DNA of 64,000 nt from Planctomycetota bacterium (lineage in GTDB: Bacteria > Planctomycetota > Phycisphaerae > UBA1845). A program made the translations under genes and the position numbers. The notes beneath the pieces are model-generated. The model had not been told where the DNA came from, did no database searches, and worked only from the letters and a program-made list of their open reading frames with translations. Location of the stretch: the NCBI GenBank assembly GCA_029558835.1, contig JAKQDH010000147.1:62001-126000 (forward strand), written 5' to 3'. Below, piece after piece: positions 26,509 to 35,667 of this stretch (position 1 is the first letter of the stretch; each line of letters begins with the position of its first letter).

Positions 26509-26540
26509 GCGGGCGGGCACGTGCGCCGTCCGCTTTTCTC
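26509..26540 (+). terminator. Terminator of the small lipoprotein gene
   Basis: GCGGGCGG (26509-26516) pairs with CCGTCCGC (26526-26533), with one G-U pair, and TTTTCTC follows. Confidence 0.6.
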
Positions 26541-26699
26541 TTGCGCACGTCGCGTTGAGTGAAACTGCTGCGTTCGCCCTCGATCGGCGAGGCGATGCCT
26601 GGGCTGCGGGCTCCGCGGCCGGCCGCCGTCAACAGCCCGGGGCGAGAGCGCCGTCGGTCGGCGCCGGCGACCCGTGCCCCGCGGTCGGAACGAAGAGCA

Positions 26700-29600
26700 T
26701 TATGCCTCAGACTGGTCGCGACCTTCGTCCTCTCCGTCGAACAGCCCGGCGGCGTCGCTCGTCCGGGGCGCCCTGCGGAGGTGCTCCGGCACCGGCGGCA
26801 GGTCCGCTTCGGACAGCAGCATCCCGCCGCTAACTGCCTTCAGCAGCTCCGTCAGCTCCGGCTGCATCGCCAGCGTGTGCTCGAGGATCCACAGCAGCCG
26901 CAGCAGTTCGGCGGTAAACTCCGCCGTCCAGCGCTCGGGGTGAATGTCGTCCAGCGGGCTGGACTTCCTGCCCTTGCGGTGCTTCATGCGATACCCGAGC
27001 CAGGACTTGACCACCTGTAAGCCGGAGACTTCGTAATCCCAGACCGCCGGCTCGACCGGCGCGAGCGCGCCGGCGCCGACGCGGAGCGTGCGGGCCTGCT
27101 CGAGGTACGCGAACTTCTCGGGGTAGTCGGCGGGCTTGTCGCTGATGGTCTCGATGCAGCGGGCCTTGCCGCTGGGGACGGGCCCGGCATGGCGTCTGCG
27201 CCCGTTAAAGCGCTCGCCATAGGTGTGCAGGAACAGCAGGCGCGCGCCGAGCTTGACGGCCTGCTCAAAGAGCTTGCCGTTGAGCGTCAGCGGCACGCGC
27301 AACTGGCAGTCCTCCAGCTCATCCCAGAAACGCTCGACGAACGCGGAGTGCCCGAGCAACGCGTATACGTATGCCGCGAGCGTCTCCGGCGTGATCTTGC
27401 GCTTCAGCTTCTTGCCCCAGAGATCAAGGAAACCGGGAAGGATGTTAGGCTCCGTCGCGGCGGCGTCGCGGTAGAGCGGCGAAAGGTCCTTGCCGCCCCG
27501 TCCGTTGAAGTAATGGCGGTCGGGAATATCGGCTGCCGCGACCAGCGCCGGCCCTCTGCCGAACGGCTCAATGGTCAGGGTGGCAAGATACACCTGCTTC
27601 CCGCTGCGCTGCGCTGCCCACAACGAAGGACGGAAGTAATCACCCACGCGGTTGTCGGCCATCACGTACTGGCGATCGAGCGAGCGAAAGGCAATCCGCT
27701 GTGTCGGCGGCGCAGGAGTCCCCACCGGCAACTCCGCAATCGGCCTGAGCGCCTTCTCCCCTTGTCGGAACCCCGGGTACGCTGCCGATACCTTTCGGTC
27801 CCTCGTTTCCTTAAAGGGCACGGCCCGGTCGATCCCTTCCCATCCCCGAAGCAACGCCTGCCATCTGCGCCGTAGCGTGTCCTCGTCCGGTCCGATCGGC
27901 CAGGAACGCTTGAGCTCCTGCCCCGATTGCTGCCACGGCATCAGGTCAGTAAGCCTCGGCCACTTGAAGTACGACCCCGTCTTCTGGGGACGCAGGGGTG
28001 CATGCCAGTCCGTCGGGCAGGTCTTCCATTTCAAGTCCTTGAATGACCGGACGGAGGCGAGCCGGGCGTACTTCTCCTCGCGCGTGCCGTGGATGCGCGT
28101 GTAGTGCACGGTGGCGGGCGCGTCCTTGTCCTTCTTCCCTTGGCGCAGGGCGATACAGATGGCCACCGGCGTCTGAATATTGAACACGTTGTCGTCCCGG
28201 CGCGTGCCGCGGCCCTCGCCGCCCAGGTCGATGACCCAGACCTCGTGGGACAGCCGCCGAAGCATCTCGCGCATGCCCACGAAGGCATCGCCGCGAAGGT
28301 ACGACGAAGCCGACACGAAGGAGACGACTCCGGCGTTGTCCTGGCTCTTGCCCGAGGTGTGCTCGAAGACTTTCCAGAGGGCCCAGCGCCAGAAGTAGAC
28401 ATAGAGGTTATAGAGGTTCTTGAGGTCGCCGCCGTGCCCGGCCTTCAGGACGGGGTCGATGAAGGCACTCAAAATGGCGCCGTCCGCTTTGCCGGCGTCG
28501 CCCCAGCGGACCCAGCCGCCGGTGCGGGCGCGCGACTGACTGTTCAGATCCCCCACGGCCTCGTGACGATCGTAGGGCGGATTGCCCAGACAGACGATAA
28601 CGGACTTCCTGTCCTTCACGTCCAACGCGCGGCGGTGCTGCTCGGCGATCGGCTCCAGGAACTGCGGGAGCACCGGGGGCTGGGCGAACGGGGATTCGAG
28701 CGCGTCGGCCAGCAGGATGCCGAGCCCGTCCCTGGGAAGGGTAGCGCCCCGGTCCTTGAGGGCCCGGGTCACCCGCAACTCGGTGACCGCGTAGGGCCCG
28801 GTCAGCAGCTCGAAGCCGTGGAGATTCCCCGCCAGGGTCGTGGCTTTCCCGGCGACGGCGCCGGGGCCTTGGGTGGACGCCACGCCTTCCAGGGCGTGGT
28901 CGATGACGCCGAGCAGGTACGTGCCGGTGCCCACCGCCGGGTCGAGCGTGATCACGTCCCGGTGGCTGAAACCGCCGGCCTTATGCAGCCGGTCCCGCAG
29001 CAGCTCGTCGATAAGGGCCACCTGGCACTTGACGACCGCGACGGGCGTGTAATACACGCCCGAGTCCTTTCTCAGCTTCGCGTCGTAGACGCCGAGGAAG
29101 TGCTCGTAGAAGTAGAGCCAAGGGTCCTCCTCCGCCTCCTCCCTGTCCCGCACGGGTCTCATGGTACCGACCGGAAACGCGTTGATCACGCGCTGGAGCA
29201 GAGCGAGGGACGCCTCGATCTCACGCCGCGCGCGGGTGTCGGTGAGCACCTGCAGAGCGCGAGAGAGCAGGGTATGTTCGGCCTCGAGCCCCATCACGGC
29301 CTGCGCAAGGTCGGCAGCGTCCGCCCCCTCCGACCGGGCGAGCAGCAGCGCGAAGGTGACCGTCTGGGCATACGCGTCGGCAAAGCGTTCGTCCGACGCT
29401 TCAGGAAACAGCAGGGAACGCCAGTCCCCAGCGAGGGCCACAAGCGGTGAGCCGGGGTCGCACAGCGCGTCGGCCACGTCCTCACGCAGGAGGCGACAGA
29501 GTGGCGCCAGCAGCGCCGCTTGCTCCCTGGGCTTCCGCGGAACGATGGGGGACCAGGCCAGAAACCGGGTGACAATGGCGTGAAAGTGCTCGGCGTCGGC

Positions 29601-30044
29601 CTCCGTCACGCCTCTCGCGCCGTACCTCATGATGTCCTTCGTCAACCGCAGCAGCTTCTCGGCCGGCTCGCCGCTCTGATACAGGCACCACTCGTTGCCA
29701 TCAGTGTAGATGATATTGGGCTGGGACTTGAAGCGCTCCCACTGCTCCTTGTTGCGACCGCGATACCCGGACGTGTCCGCGCCTTCGCCCGGGGCCTTGA
29801 GCTCCAGGTAGCCGCACAACGTGCCGTCAGCCAGGACGGCGAAGTCGGGGATGCCCAGGCGTCCCCCAAGCGCTGACTCAGCCTTGACGACGACCTTGCG
29901 GTGGATAATGCCCCCGACAGTTTCGAGGAGCGATGAGGCGGGCGCGGATAGTTGAGCCTCTGGCTCCCCTTTTGCCGCGGCCCCCATCTTGGCCTGCACT
30001 GAGTCGGCGAAGTCCCTCAGAGCTTTCGCAAGGTCAGTCTCCAT
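26700..30044 (-). CDS. Type ISP/IIG-like restriction-modification protein (nuclease-methyltransferase-specificity)
   Basis: A 1114-residue single-chain enzyme starting at the ATG at 30044 (METDLAKALRDFAD). The first ~120 residues carry a PD-ExK nuclease site: Glu29, GIPDFAV with Asp67, and YLELKAPG with Glu81 and Lys83. A helical linker (about 150-330) leads to an N6-adenine methyltransferase with motif I LDPAVGTGTYLLG (about 367-379) and motif IV LGNPPYD (NPPY at 488-491). The C-terminal third matches the type ISP specificity domain (DYFRPSLWAAQRSGKQVYLA, then VAAADIPDRHYFNGRG). Known full-length ISP enzymes such as LlaGI also hold a helicase-like translocase between nuclease and methyltransferase. 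None is present here. The gene has no companion specificity or restriction gene, so it is probably a solitary defence enzyme. Start signal is weak. Confidence 0.85.
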   Translation of the reverse strand: METDLAKALRDFADSVQAKMGAAAKGEPEAQLSAPASSLLETVGGIIHRKVVVKAESALGGRLGIPDFAVLADGTLCGYLELKAPGEGADTSGYRGRNKEQWERFKSQPNIIYTDGNEWCLYQSGEPAEKLLRLTKDIMRYGARGVTEADAEHFHAIVTRFLAWSPIVPRKPREQAALLAPLCRLLREDVADALCDPGSPLVALAGDWRSLLFPEASDERFADAYAQTVTFALLLARSEGADAADLAQAVMGLEAEHTLLSRALQVLTDTRARREIEASLALLQRVINAFPVGTMRPVRDREEAEEDPWLYFYEHFLGVYDAKLRKDSGVYYTPVAVVKCQVALIDELLRDRLHKAGGFSHRDVITLDPAVGTGTYLLGVIDHALEGVASTQGPGAVAGKATTLAGNLHGFELLTGPYAVTELRVTRALKDRGATLPRDGLGILLADALESPFAQPPVLPQFLEPIAEQHRRALDVKDRKSVIVCLGNPPYDRHEAVGDLNSQSRARTGGWVRWGDAGKADGAILSAFIDPVLKAGHGGDLKNLYNLYVYFWRWALWKVFEHTSGKSQDNAGVVSFVSASSYLRGDAFVGMREMLRRLSHEVWVIDLGGEGRGTRRDDNVFNIQTPVAICIALRQGKKDKDAPATVHYTRIHGTREEKYARLASVRSFKDLKWKTCPTDWHAPLRPQKTGSYFKWPRLTDLMPWQQSGQELKRSWPIGPDEDTLRRRWQALLRGWEGIDRAVPFKETRDRKVSAAYPGFRQGEKALRPIAELPVGTPAPPTQRIAFRSLDRQYVMADNRVGDYFRPSLWAAQRSGKQVYLATLTIEPFGRGPALVAAADIPDRHYFNGRGGKDLSPLYRDAAATEPNILPGFLDLWGKKLKRKITPETLAAYVYALLGHSAFVERFWDELEDCQLRVPLTLNGKLFEQAVKLGARLLFLHTYGERFNGRRRHAGPVPSGKARCIETISDKPADYPEKFAYLEQARTLRVGAGALAPVEPAVWDYEVSGLQVVKSWLGYRMKHRKGRKSSPLDDIHPERWTAEFTAELLRLLWILEHTLAMQPELTELLKAVSGGMLLSEADLPPVPEHLRRAPRTSDAAGLFDGEDEGRDQSEA

Positions 30045-30286
30045 CGGAAAACAGGGTATCCGAGAGTTCTCCTGCTCGCCACTCGACGGGCGGAACCGCT
30101 GTCTCGATATCCCCGGACCTTCGGGTCTCTGCCCGGTCAGCGCCGTGGGCGCAAGCCCACCGACGGGGCCCACCGCTTGCGTGGCGCGCTCTGCGGCTCA
30201 CGTCCGGTATCGAGGTCACCGGGCGTCCTCACTCCCCCCGGGTTCCGTTGGCTTGAGGGGGTTGGAGTGCCTGCGTTTCGCGGTTC

Positions 30287-31750
30287 TCAGCAACCGGGAG
30301 CGAGCGTGTGTTCGGCTGGTAGGGGTTCATCCGTCGGGGGCCCGTCGTTTCGGGGCCGCCGCGACCGGAAAATGTCGATCTTCATCCACGCTCGGCTGCG
30401 CCAGCGCCACCACAGAAACAGCGCGGTAACGATGATGAGTGTGGCCGACGCCCACCAGGGACCGAGGCTTCCCCACTGCGGCCAAAGCCCCGCCGCCAGG
30501 AAGCCCCCGCCGACAATGATGCTCCACTGGCTCCCCACGAAGAACAGCGCCGGCCAGAACGTGTCGCCCGCCCCACGCAGCGCCGCGCTGTAGGTGATGC
30601 CGGCCGCGTCGAAAAGCTGGAACACCGCGGCGCACACCATGACGGCCGCCCCGATCCGCACGACCTCGGGGCTATCATTGAACCAGCCGATCAGCGTGCC
30701 GCCCCACAGCAGGTACAAAGCCGACAGCGCGCCCATGTAGAGCGTGGTCACGATGAAGGCGATCCGTGCTTCCCGCAGCGCGCGCTCCGGCTGCCCGGCG
30801 CCGATGGACTTGCCCACCAGCGCCGTCAGGGCGTGCCCGACGCCGATCGTGGGCAGGAAGGCGATGCGCATGTACTGCTAGGCCGCGTTGGTGGCGATCA
30901 GGTGCGTGGTTCCGAACTTCGTCCCCACCAGCACGGTGATGAAGATTGCCCACACCATCACGTCGGAGGTCCACTGCAGGCCCGTCGGCAGGCCGAAACG
31001 GAGCATGCGCAACAGCACTCCTCCCGAGGGGCGCCACGCCCGCCGGGTGTGAAAGCGGGCGGCCATGCCGGGTGCCAGCAGCGCGATGGCGAGGCGCAGC
31101 ATGCGGTACCAGACCGCCACCAGCGTGCCCCAGGCGGCCCCGGCAATGCCCAGCGGCTCCAGCCCGAACGCGCCGAACACCAGCGCCCAGCTCACCACCA
31201 CGTTGACGACGTTCGCCTCCAGGGCGGACCACATGGTGATCCAGGGTCGGTGGACGCCGATGAAGAACCAGCTCAGACCGGCGGCCGCGACCGTCGGGCC
31301 CGCCGTCAGCAAGGCGATCTGGGCGTAGACCGTTTCCGCGCGCTGCACCGCCGGCTCGTGCTGTAACAGGCCGAACAGCCACGGCAACAGCGGTACCAAA
31401 CCGATCCCGAGCAGGCCCGAGCCCACCGCGATGTAGATCGTCTGCCACGCGTACGCGCCGCAGGCCCGCTCATCACCGCGCCCCAGCGACTGCGAGGTGA
31501 ACGTGCTGACGATCGAAACCGTGCCCATCCCCAGCACCGTATACGTCCAGTTGATGACCTGGGCCGGCAGAATGGCAGCCTGGGCCGCCGGGTCATGCAG
31601 GAAGGTCATCAGTGTGAAATCAACCACGTCCATCACGGCGCGCGCGATCATCGTCACCACGACCGGAATGGACATGGTGATGACCGCACGGACCTCCGCC
31701 CGCCGACGAGCGCGGAGGTCCAGTTGCAGCCGCTCGGCCGCCTCTGCCAT
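30287..31750 (-). pseudogene. MATE family efflux transporter interrupted by an in-frame amber codon
   Basis: The frame from the ATG at 31750 (preceded by GGAAGGAAG) reads a MATE protein through MSIPVVVTMIARAVMDVVDF, VINWTYTVLGMGTVSIVSTF and TNAA, then hits TAG at 30880-30878. The same frame continues without any shift as QYMRIAFLPTIGVGHALTAL through to 30287, giving 486 codons plus the stop in all. The expected residue at the stop in related proteins appears to be Trp, and TGG to TAG is a single base change. MATE proteins export drugs or metabolites using H+ or Na+. Twelve membrane helices would be present if the stop is ignored. The rest of the sequence shows no decay, so this is a recent nonsense mutation, a suppressed stop or a sequence error. 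A downstream ATG at 30871 could restart translation of the second half, but half a MATE is unlikely to work. Confidence 0.8.
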
Positions 31751-32340
31751 CGCCGACTTCCTTCCTTCAGCGTGCCGCGGGCACGCCGGCATCGTCATCT
31801 CTTCCCCACCGCCTCGTGGCCGTGGGTACGTCCGTCTGCGCCATCCTGCCGTGGCGGGCACCTTCTCGACGAAGTAGCGTCGGCCCCCCGTGGCCGACGT
31901 GGAAGCCACACGGCGTACCGTCCACGGAGACTCTCGGTTCGGCTTGGGGGTTCATCAGCACGCCGCTGACCGCAATGAGGCCCGGAAACCCACAAGAAGA
32001 AGGCCCCGGACGCCTACCGGCACCCGGAGCCCCGATTATTCGAATCCGTTCCGAATCAGGCGGGTCAGCCGGTGCCACCTCCATGAACCGTCGGCGGACA
32101 GACCGGGGCAAACCGCGCATACGTACCCCCGGCTGCACGCTCCACTACCTTTACGGCCGTCTTGACCATATCACACCATCCGGCGGCGACCGCGCCTCCG
32201 TCTCCACTCGGTGATCCTTGTCACCCCAACCGCGCACGCAACTACACACCAATGCTACGGAACGGACCGTCCGCGTCAATCCCCGTTGCGGTGTGCACCC
32301 GCGTGTCACGCAGTGCGTGGCCGCCCGGTGTCTGCAAGAT

Positions 32341-32369
32341 GGGGCCGTCCGGGAGGTTCGGACGGCCCC
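32341..32369. other. Perfect 11-bp hairpin
   Basis: GGGGCCGTCCG and CGGACGGCCCC flank a 7-base loop. Neither strand has a T-tract after it, so termination is uncertain. Confidence 0.5.
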
Positions 32370-32598
32370 TCGCCCAAGCGTTGCTCGCTAAGAAACGCTC
32401 GAGTGCCTCGTCGAACGCACTCGCCCGCGGTGCGCGATGGCGAGCCTGTTTCCGCTATCTCGGTCGGCCACGGTCGGCGCCGCTACCCACGAATCTCTAA
32501 CGGGAGCATTGCCGCAGATGCACCCCAACACGCGGGGGGCGGCACCAAAACACAATCGGCAATCTCTGCCTGCTATCGCGCAAACAGACCTACTCAGG

Positions 32599-32626
32599 TT
32601 AACGCCAAGCCTGCTTGGCGTCAACT
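32599..32626 (-). terminator. Hairpin after the WecA-like gene
   Basis: ACGCCAAG-cctg-CTTGGCGT with outer GTT/AAC pairs, about 55 bases past the stop codon on the minus strand. There is no T-tract, so this is only a likely 3'-end structure. Confidence 0.45.
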
Positions 32627-32678
32627 GCCACTAGCTAGAAAAACGCGAAACAGCGATTTACCGCCACAATAGACTATT

Positions 32679-33836
32679 TCACGTGTGTGCTCTCGGTCCC
32701 GGCTTCGCGGATATCGGGCCTGTGGCCTGGTTGGGACGCTCGTCGGGGCCGGGCGGCAGCGAAGGTGAGTACTCGAGGGTGGCGATCAGGGCCACCACGC
32801 TAACGCACTGAAGGAGGAGCAGGGTCGCGAAGGCCCAGGACAGGCGGGGAAGGATGACGGCCGGCAGGGCGGTGGCGGCCGTAGCCAAGTAGATGGTCAA
32901 CACCGCCCGACGGGGAGACATCCCCCTTTGCACGAGCCGGTGCGAAAAGTGCCGGCGATCGCCGCGAAACGGGCTGATGCCCAGACGCAGACGCCGTACC
33001 ACGACACTGGCCACGTCGTACATGGGCACAGCCAGCACGACCGGCGGCACCAGCACGCCGAACGGCGATCGCTGCTGGTCGGGGTCGTAGTAGGTCGTCA
33101 GGATCGTCAGCACCGCGAGCAGGTAGCCGATCGGCATGCTCCCGGCATCGCCCATGAAGATGCTGGCCGGCGAGAAATTGAACCAGAGGAACCCCAGCAA
33201 CGCCCCCACCATCACCCACGCCAGCACGGGTACGAAGATCTGGTTTGCCCCCATTGACGCCACGGCCAGCACCGCCGCGGCCACGGCCGCCACCCCCGCG
33301 CTGAGCCCGTCCATGTTGTCCAGGAAGTTGAACGCGTTGGTTATCAGCACGATCCACAGAATCGTCAGTACCGTCGCGAGGGGGGTGGGCAGGAACTCCG
33401 CCGCGCGAATGCCCAGCGGCCCCGCGACGACCGCGGCCGCCACGAACTGAGCCAGGAACTTGACGCCGGGGCCCAGCGGGCGCCGGTCGTCGATAAGCCC
33501 CACCACATGCAGCAGCAACGCTCCGCCGAACAGCGCCGCCACGCTCGGCCACCGGGAGACCACGCCCGACAGGTGGGTCTGCAAGAGGGCAGGCAGCCAC
33601 GGTGGCGGTGGATCGCGCGGCAGCAGCGTCAGCGCCAGGAGCCCGCCGAGCACGGGGACGAAGATCGCCAGCATGAGCGCGACGCCGCCGCCCAGAGCGG
33701 TGGGGCGGCTATGTTGCTTGTGGCCGGCCGGTCGGTCGACGAAGCCCACTTGTATCGCCACCCTCCGCACGACCCGCGTGGCGAGCAGCGACAGCGACAG
33801 CGGCACCAGGATGACACAGGCCACGATCCACACCAT
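32679..33836 (-). CDS. Undecaprenyl-phosphate sugar-1-phosphate transferase (WecA/TagO/MraY family)
   Basis: A 385-residue polytopic membrane protein, the right length for the family, with about ten or eleven membrane helices. Diagnostic motifs in order are [38 protein letters not shown] with the Mg-binding [40 protein letters not shown] and the cytoplasmic loop [13 protein letters not shown]. Family members transfer a HexNAc-1-phosphate from a UDP-sugar to undecaprenyl phosphate. This starts O-antigen, enterobacterial common antigen, teichoic acid or exopolysaccharide. The HFSHRL loop groups it with WecA/TagO rather than MraY. No glycosyltransferase operon adjoins, so the glycan cannot be named. 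Start ATG at 33836; weak Shine-Dalgarno. Confidence 0.92.
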   Translation of the reverse strand: MVWIVACVILVPLSLSLLATRVVRRVAIQVGFVDRPAGHKQHSRPTALGGGVALMLAIFVPVLGGLLALTLLPRDPPPPWLPALLQTHLSGVVSRWPSVAALFGGALLLHVVGLIDDRRPLGPGVKFLAQFVAAAVVAGPLGIRAAEFLPTPLATVLTILWIVLITNAFNFLDNMDGLSAGVAAVAAAVLAVASMGANQIFVPVLAWVMVGALLGFLWFNFSPASIFMGDAGSMPIGYLLAVLTILTTYYDPDQQRSPFGVLVPPVVLAVPMYDVASVVVRRLRLGISPFRGDRRHFSHRLVQRGMSPRRAVLTIYLATAATALPAVILPRLSWAFATLLLLQCVSVVALIATLEYSPSLPPGPDERPNQATGPISAKPGPRAHT

Positions 33837-33960
33837 GATTCCCGAGTCTACCGCGGGACCGTCACGAGCGGGAGAGCGCGGCAGGCGGCCGTGAGGGCGC
33901 GTTGCAGGGGCCGACCCCTGCGGCCCCCGGACGCGGTACCGGACGCCGGAAACTGACTAG

Positions 33961-34125
33961 CCCCACGCAACGGAGAAGCCGACGGCGAGGCCAGAGCGGC
34001 ATGCCCAAGCCAAAGGCGCCGGCATGCGGTTGCGCACAGTAGCGTCGCGCACGGGCGAGAACATGGCGGCGCTGCGCTTGGCGATGCCACCCCACTGCGT
34101 CGATGGGTTTCCCTGTCCTGGGGAG
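33961..34125. repeat. Family A palindromic repeat, copy 5 (reversed)
   Basis: CCCACGCAACGGAG at the left, GGCATGCCCAAGCCAAAGGC, a middle of about 35 bases, then CATGGCGGCGCTGCGCTTGG and GATGCCACCCC, and GGGTTTCCCTGTCCTGG at the right. It fills most of the 293-bp gap between the WecA-like gene and the His-rich membrane protein gene. Confidence 0.8.
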
Positions 34126-34129
34126 CTAC

Positions 34130-35092
34130 TCAGCCGCAGCCGCAGGCGCCCCGGCCGTGGGCTTCGAAGTGGGCCCGGCCGCTGCGCGTGAACAGCAGCG
34201 GGAAGATGATGTCACTCACGCAGCAGGGGATCATCACGGCCAGCACGACGAACATCATCACCCACCCGATCCGGTCGATCCACTCCACCAGTCCCAACGG
34301 ACCAACCATGTAGAACACCGAGGCCATCGTCGAGACGAAGACGTGAAGCGAATGGGAGTACAGAGTGCTCGCCCGCACGTGAACCGGAGCCGCGAGTCCG
34401 ACGACCACGCCGACGAGCGCGAACGGAATCACCAGCATGGGATGCTCGATGATACAGATGTGCCAGGGCGGACGTACGCCGAGGAGCATCACCGAGAAAT
34501 GCGGCATCACGATGTCACTTACGCCGCAGACGCCGATCGCCCCGATGATCCCGATGATGATCGCCTTCAGCAGCCGGCGTTCATAGCGGAAGAACATGGC
34601 CGTGGTGGCCGCCGCGCTGAAGAACATGTGCGCCGGGTGGAACAGGTGGAACAGCAACTGCGGCGGAGTATGGGCATGGGCGTGCTCGTGCCCGTGCTCC
34701 TCCGGGAGCGCAGCGACGGGGCCCGCCACATCTTCGGCGTGCTCGTGATCGTGGGCAACCGCGGGGGTTCCGGGCAGATGTGCTGCCGTGCAGCCGTGCG
34801 CGTCCGCCCCTGCGCCGCCCAGGAAGCCGAGGCACAACACGCAAATGATGCCCGCCAACACCAGACCGAGCACAACCGACGAGACGGAGAACGGGATGTG
34901 CGCGCGCAGCTCCCGCATGAGCGTTGACGACGAGTGCTCGTAATCGCCGTGCGACGCGAAGTGTGTGTCCTGGCCCGGCCCGTGGCTGATCGGGCTGTCG
35001 CCGTGCTCGTGGCCGCCGTGGCCCGGCAGCACCTGGTCGTGGTCCGGGGGGTGATGCTCAGCGTGATCGTGACGCGGGGGTGTGTCCGGCAT
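34130..35092 (-). CDS. Histidine-rich polytopic membrane protein, putative metal permease
   Basis: A 320-residue protein. Residues 1-57 form a His/Asp-rich cytoplasmic or metal-binding region (HDHAEHHPPDHD, HGGHEHGDS). A first helix (VVLGLVLAGIICVLCLGFLG) is followed by a second His-rich segment (HDHEHAED, HGHEHAHAH) and then about six helices. Conserved-looking membrane motifs are HLFHPAHMFFSAAATTAMF, GAIGVCGVSDIVMPH, HICIIEHPMLVIPF, STLYSHSLHVFVSTMAS and PCCVSDIIFPLLF. The two CGVSDI/CCVSDI motifs suggest an internal repeat with metal-coordinating Cys, Ser and Asp. I know no characterised homologue. The upstream gene encodes a zinc-finger-tailed ribbon-helix-helix regulator, so metal import or export is the likely role. 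GGAG lies 11-14 bases before the ATG, which is long. Function inferred. Confidence 0.65.
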   Translation of the reverse strand: MPDTPPRHDHAEHHPPDHDQVLPGHGGHEHGDSPISHGPGQDTHFASHGDYEHSSSTLMRELRAHIPFSVSSVVLGLVLAGIICVLCLGFLGGAGADAHGCTAAHLPGTPAVAHDHEHAEDVAGPVAALPEEHGHEHAHAHTPPQLLFHLFHPAHMFFSAAATTAMFFRYERRLLKAIIIGIIGAIGVCGVSDIVMPHFSVMLLGVRPPWHICIIEHPMLVIPFALVGVVVGLAAPVHVRASTLYSHSLHVFVSTMASVFYMVGPLGLVEWIDRIGWVMMFVVLAVMIPCCVSDIIFPLLFTRSGRAHFEAHGRGACGCG

Positions 35093-35319
35093 GATTGGCT
35101 ATGTCTCCAAGTGGTCTGCGGCTCTGGCGCCGTCGGGCACAAACAGCCACAGCGCTTGGTCGCCTGCTTGTTCGTACAGCCCTCTCCCTTCCGTGCCTGT
35201 TCAGCGTGCGATGCAGTGGTCGCGGGCGAGCGCGTTCTCGCCACCAGGTGCGCGCTGAACTCCGCAACCCTCGCCCCTGCCCTTCTTCCTGGAAGGGAGA
35301 GGGGTTCTGGTCGACAGAC

Positions 35320-35601
35320 CTACGAACGATGTACCTTGCGTCGCCGGTGTTGCGCGCACACGAGGTACGCTTCGTGGCAGTCGCTGCACTCCTCGACCGC
35401 GTGGTCCTCGGCGAAAAGGGTCCAGTGCTTCTGCTGTTGCGGCGTCAGGATGCCGGTGCCCCGACACAGGGGGCAGAGGCTGCCCAGCGCGGTCAGCACG
35501 GCCGAGCGGATGAACTCGGACCGGTTCGCGATGCCCTTCATCGCCTCCAGCAGCGATTCATCCGCCTTGAACGAGATCATCTCCTGCTTGAGCTTGCCCA
35601 T
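35320..35601 (-). CDS. Ribbon-helix-helix (CopG/NikR-like) regulator with Cys/His metal-binding tail
   Basis: A 93-residue protein. Residues 1-40 are a ribbon-helix-helix DNA-binding domain (KQEMISFKADESLLEAMKGI, then NRSEFIRSAVLTAL). The tail has C43-P-L-C46, C72-S-D-C75-H76 and C82-A-Q-H85, a set fit to bind one zinc or similar ion. Such regulators act as dimers or tetramers and contact the major groove with the beta ribbon. The ATG at 35601 follows GAGGTGA by three bases. A palindrome, TAATAC-ATC-GTATTA, lies between the -35 and -10 boxes 52 bases upstream, which predicts autorepression. The downstream His-rich membrane gene (227-bp gap, same strand) is the probable second member. It is not a normal NikR, which lacks this Cys-rich tail. 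Confidence 0.85.
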   Translation of the reverse strand: MGKLKQEMISFKADESLLEAMKGIANRSEFIRSAVLTALGSLCPLCRGTGILTPQQQKHWTLFAEDHAVEECSDCHEAYLVCAQHRRRKVHRS

Positions 35602-35652
35602 GGGTCACCTCGCCGGTGCAGAAGCCGGGCCTCCCTCGCCCCACCCCAGGAT

Positions 35653-35667
35653 TAATACATCGTATTA
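35653..35667 (-). promoter_or_regulatory. Palindromic operator of the RHH regulator
   Basis: TAATAC (35653-35658) and GTATTA (35662-35667) are perfect inverted repeats around ATC. On the minus strand TTGACA precedes the site (starting at 35680) and the -10-like TATTAA overlaps its end, separated by 16 bases. The dyad therefore sits in the promoter spacer, the classic place for a repressor. Confidence 0.7.

Larger units (their letters stand above)
31751..32678. other. 928-bp gene-free region with hairpins
   Basis: No supported coding frame. It holds a perfect 11-bp hairpin at 32341-32369 (GGGGCCGTCCG facing CGGACGGCCCC) and a second at 32599-32626 (ACGCCAAG-cctg-CTTGGCGT), the latter ~55 bases past the stop of the minus-strand WecA-like gene. 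A segment at 31863-31912 resembles 5062-5108. Composition from about 32490 to 32680 is less GC-rich than the surroundings. A non-coding RNA or a decayed gene is possible. Confidence 0.45.

Noticed and set aside
34103-34927. 274-codon plus-strand frame rich in His, Asp and Arg
   Set aside because: Antisense shadow of the His-rich membrane protein gene.
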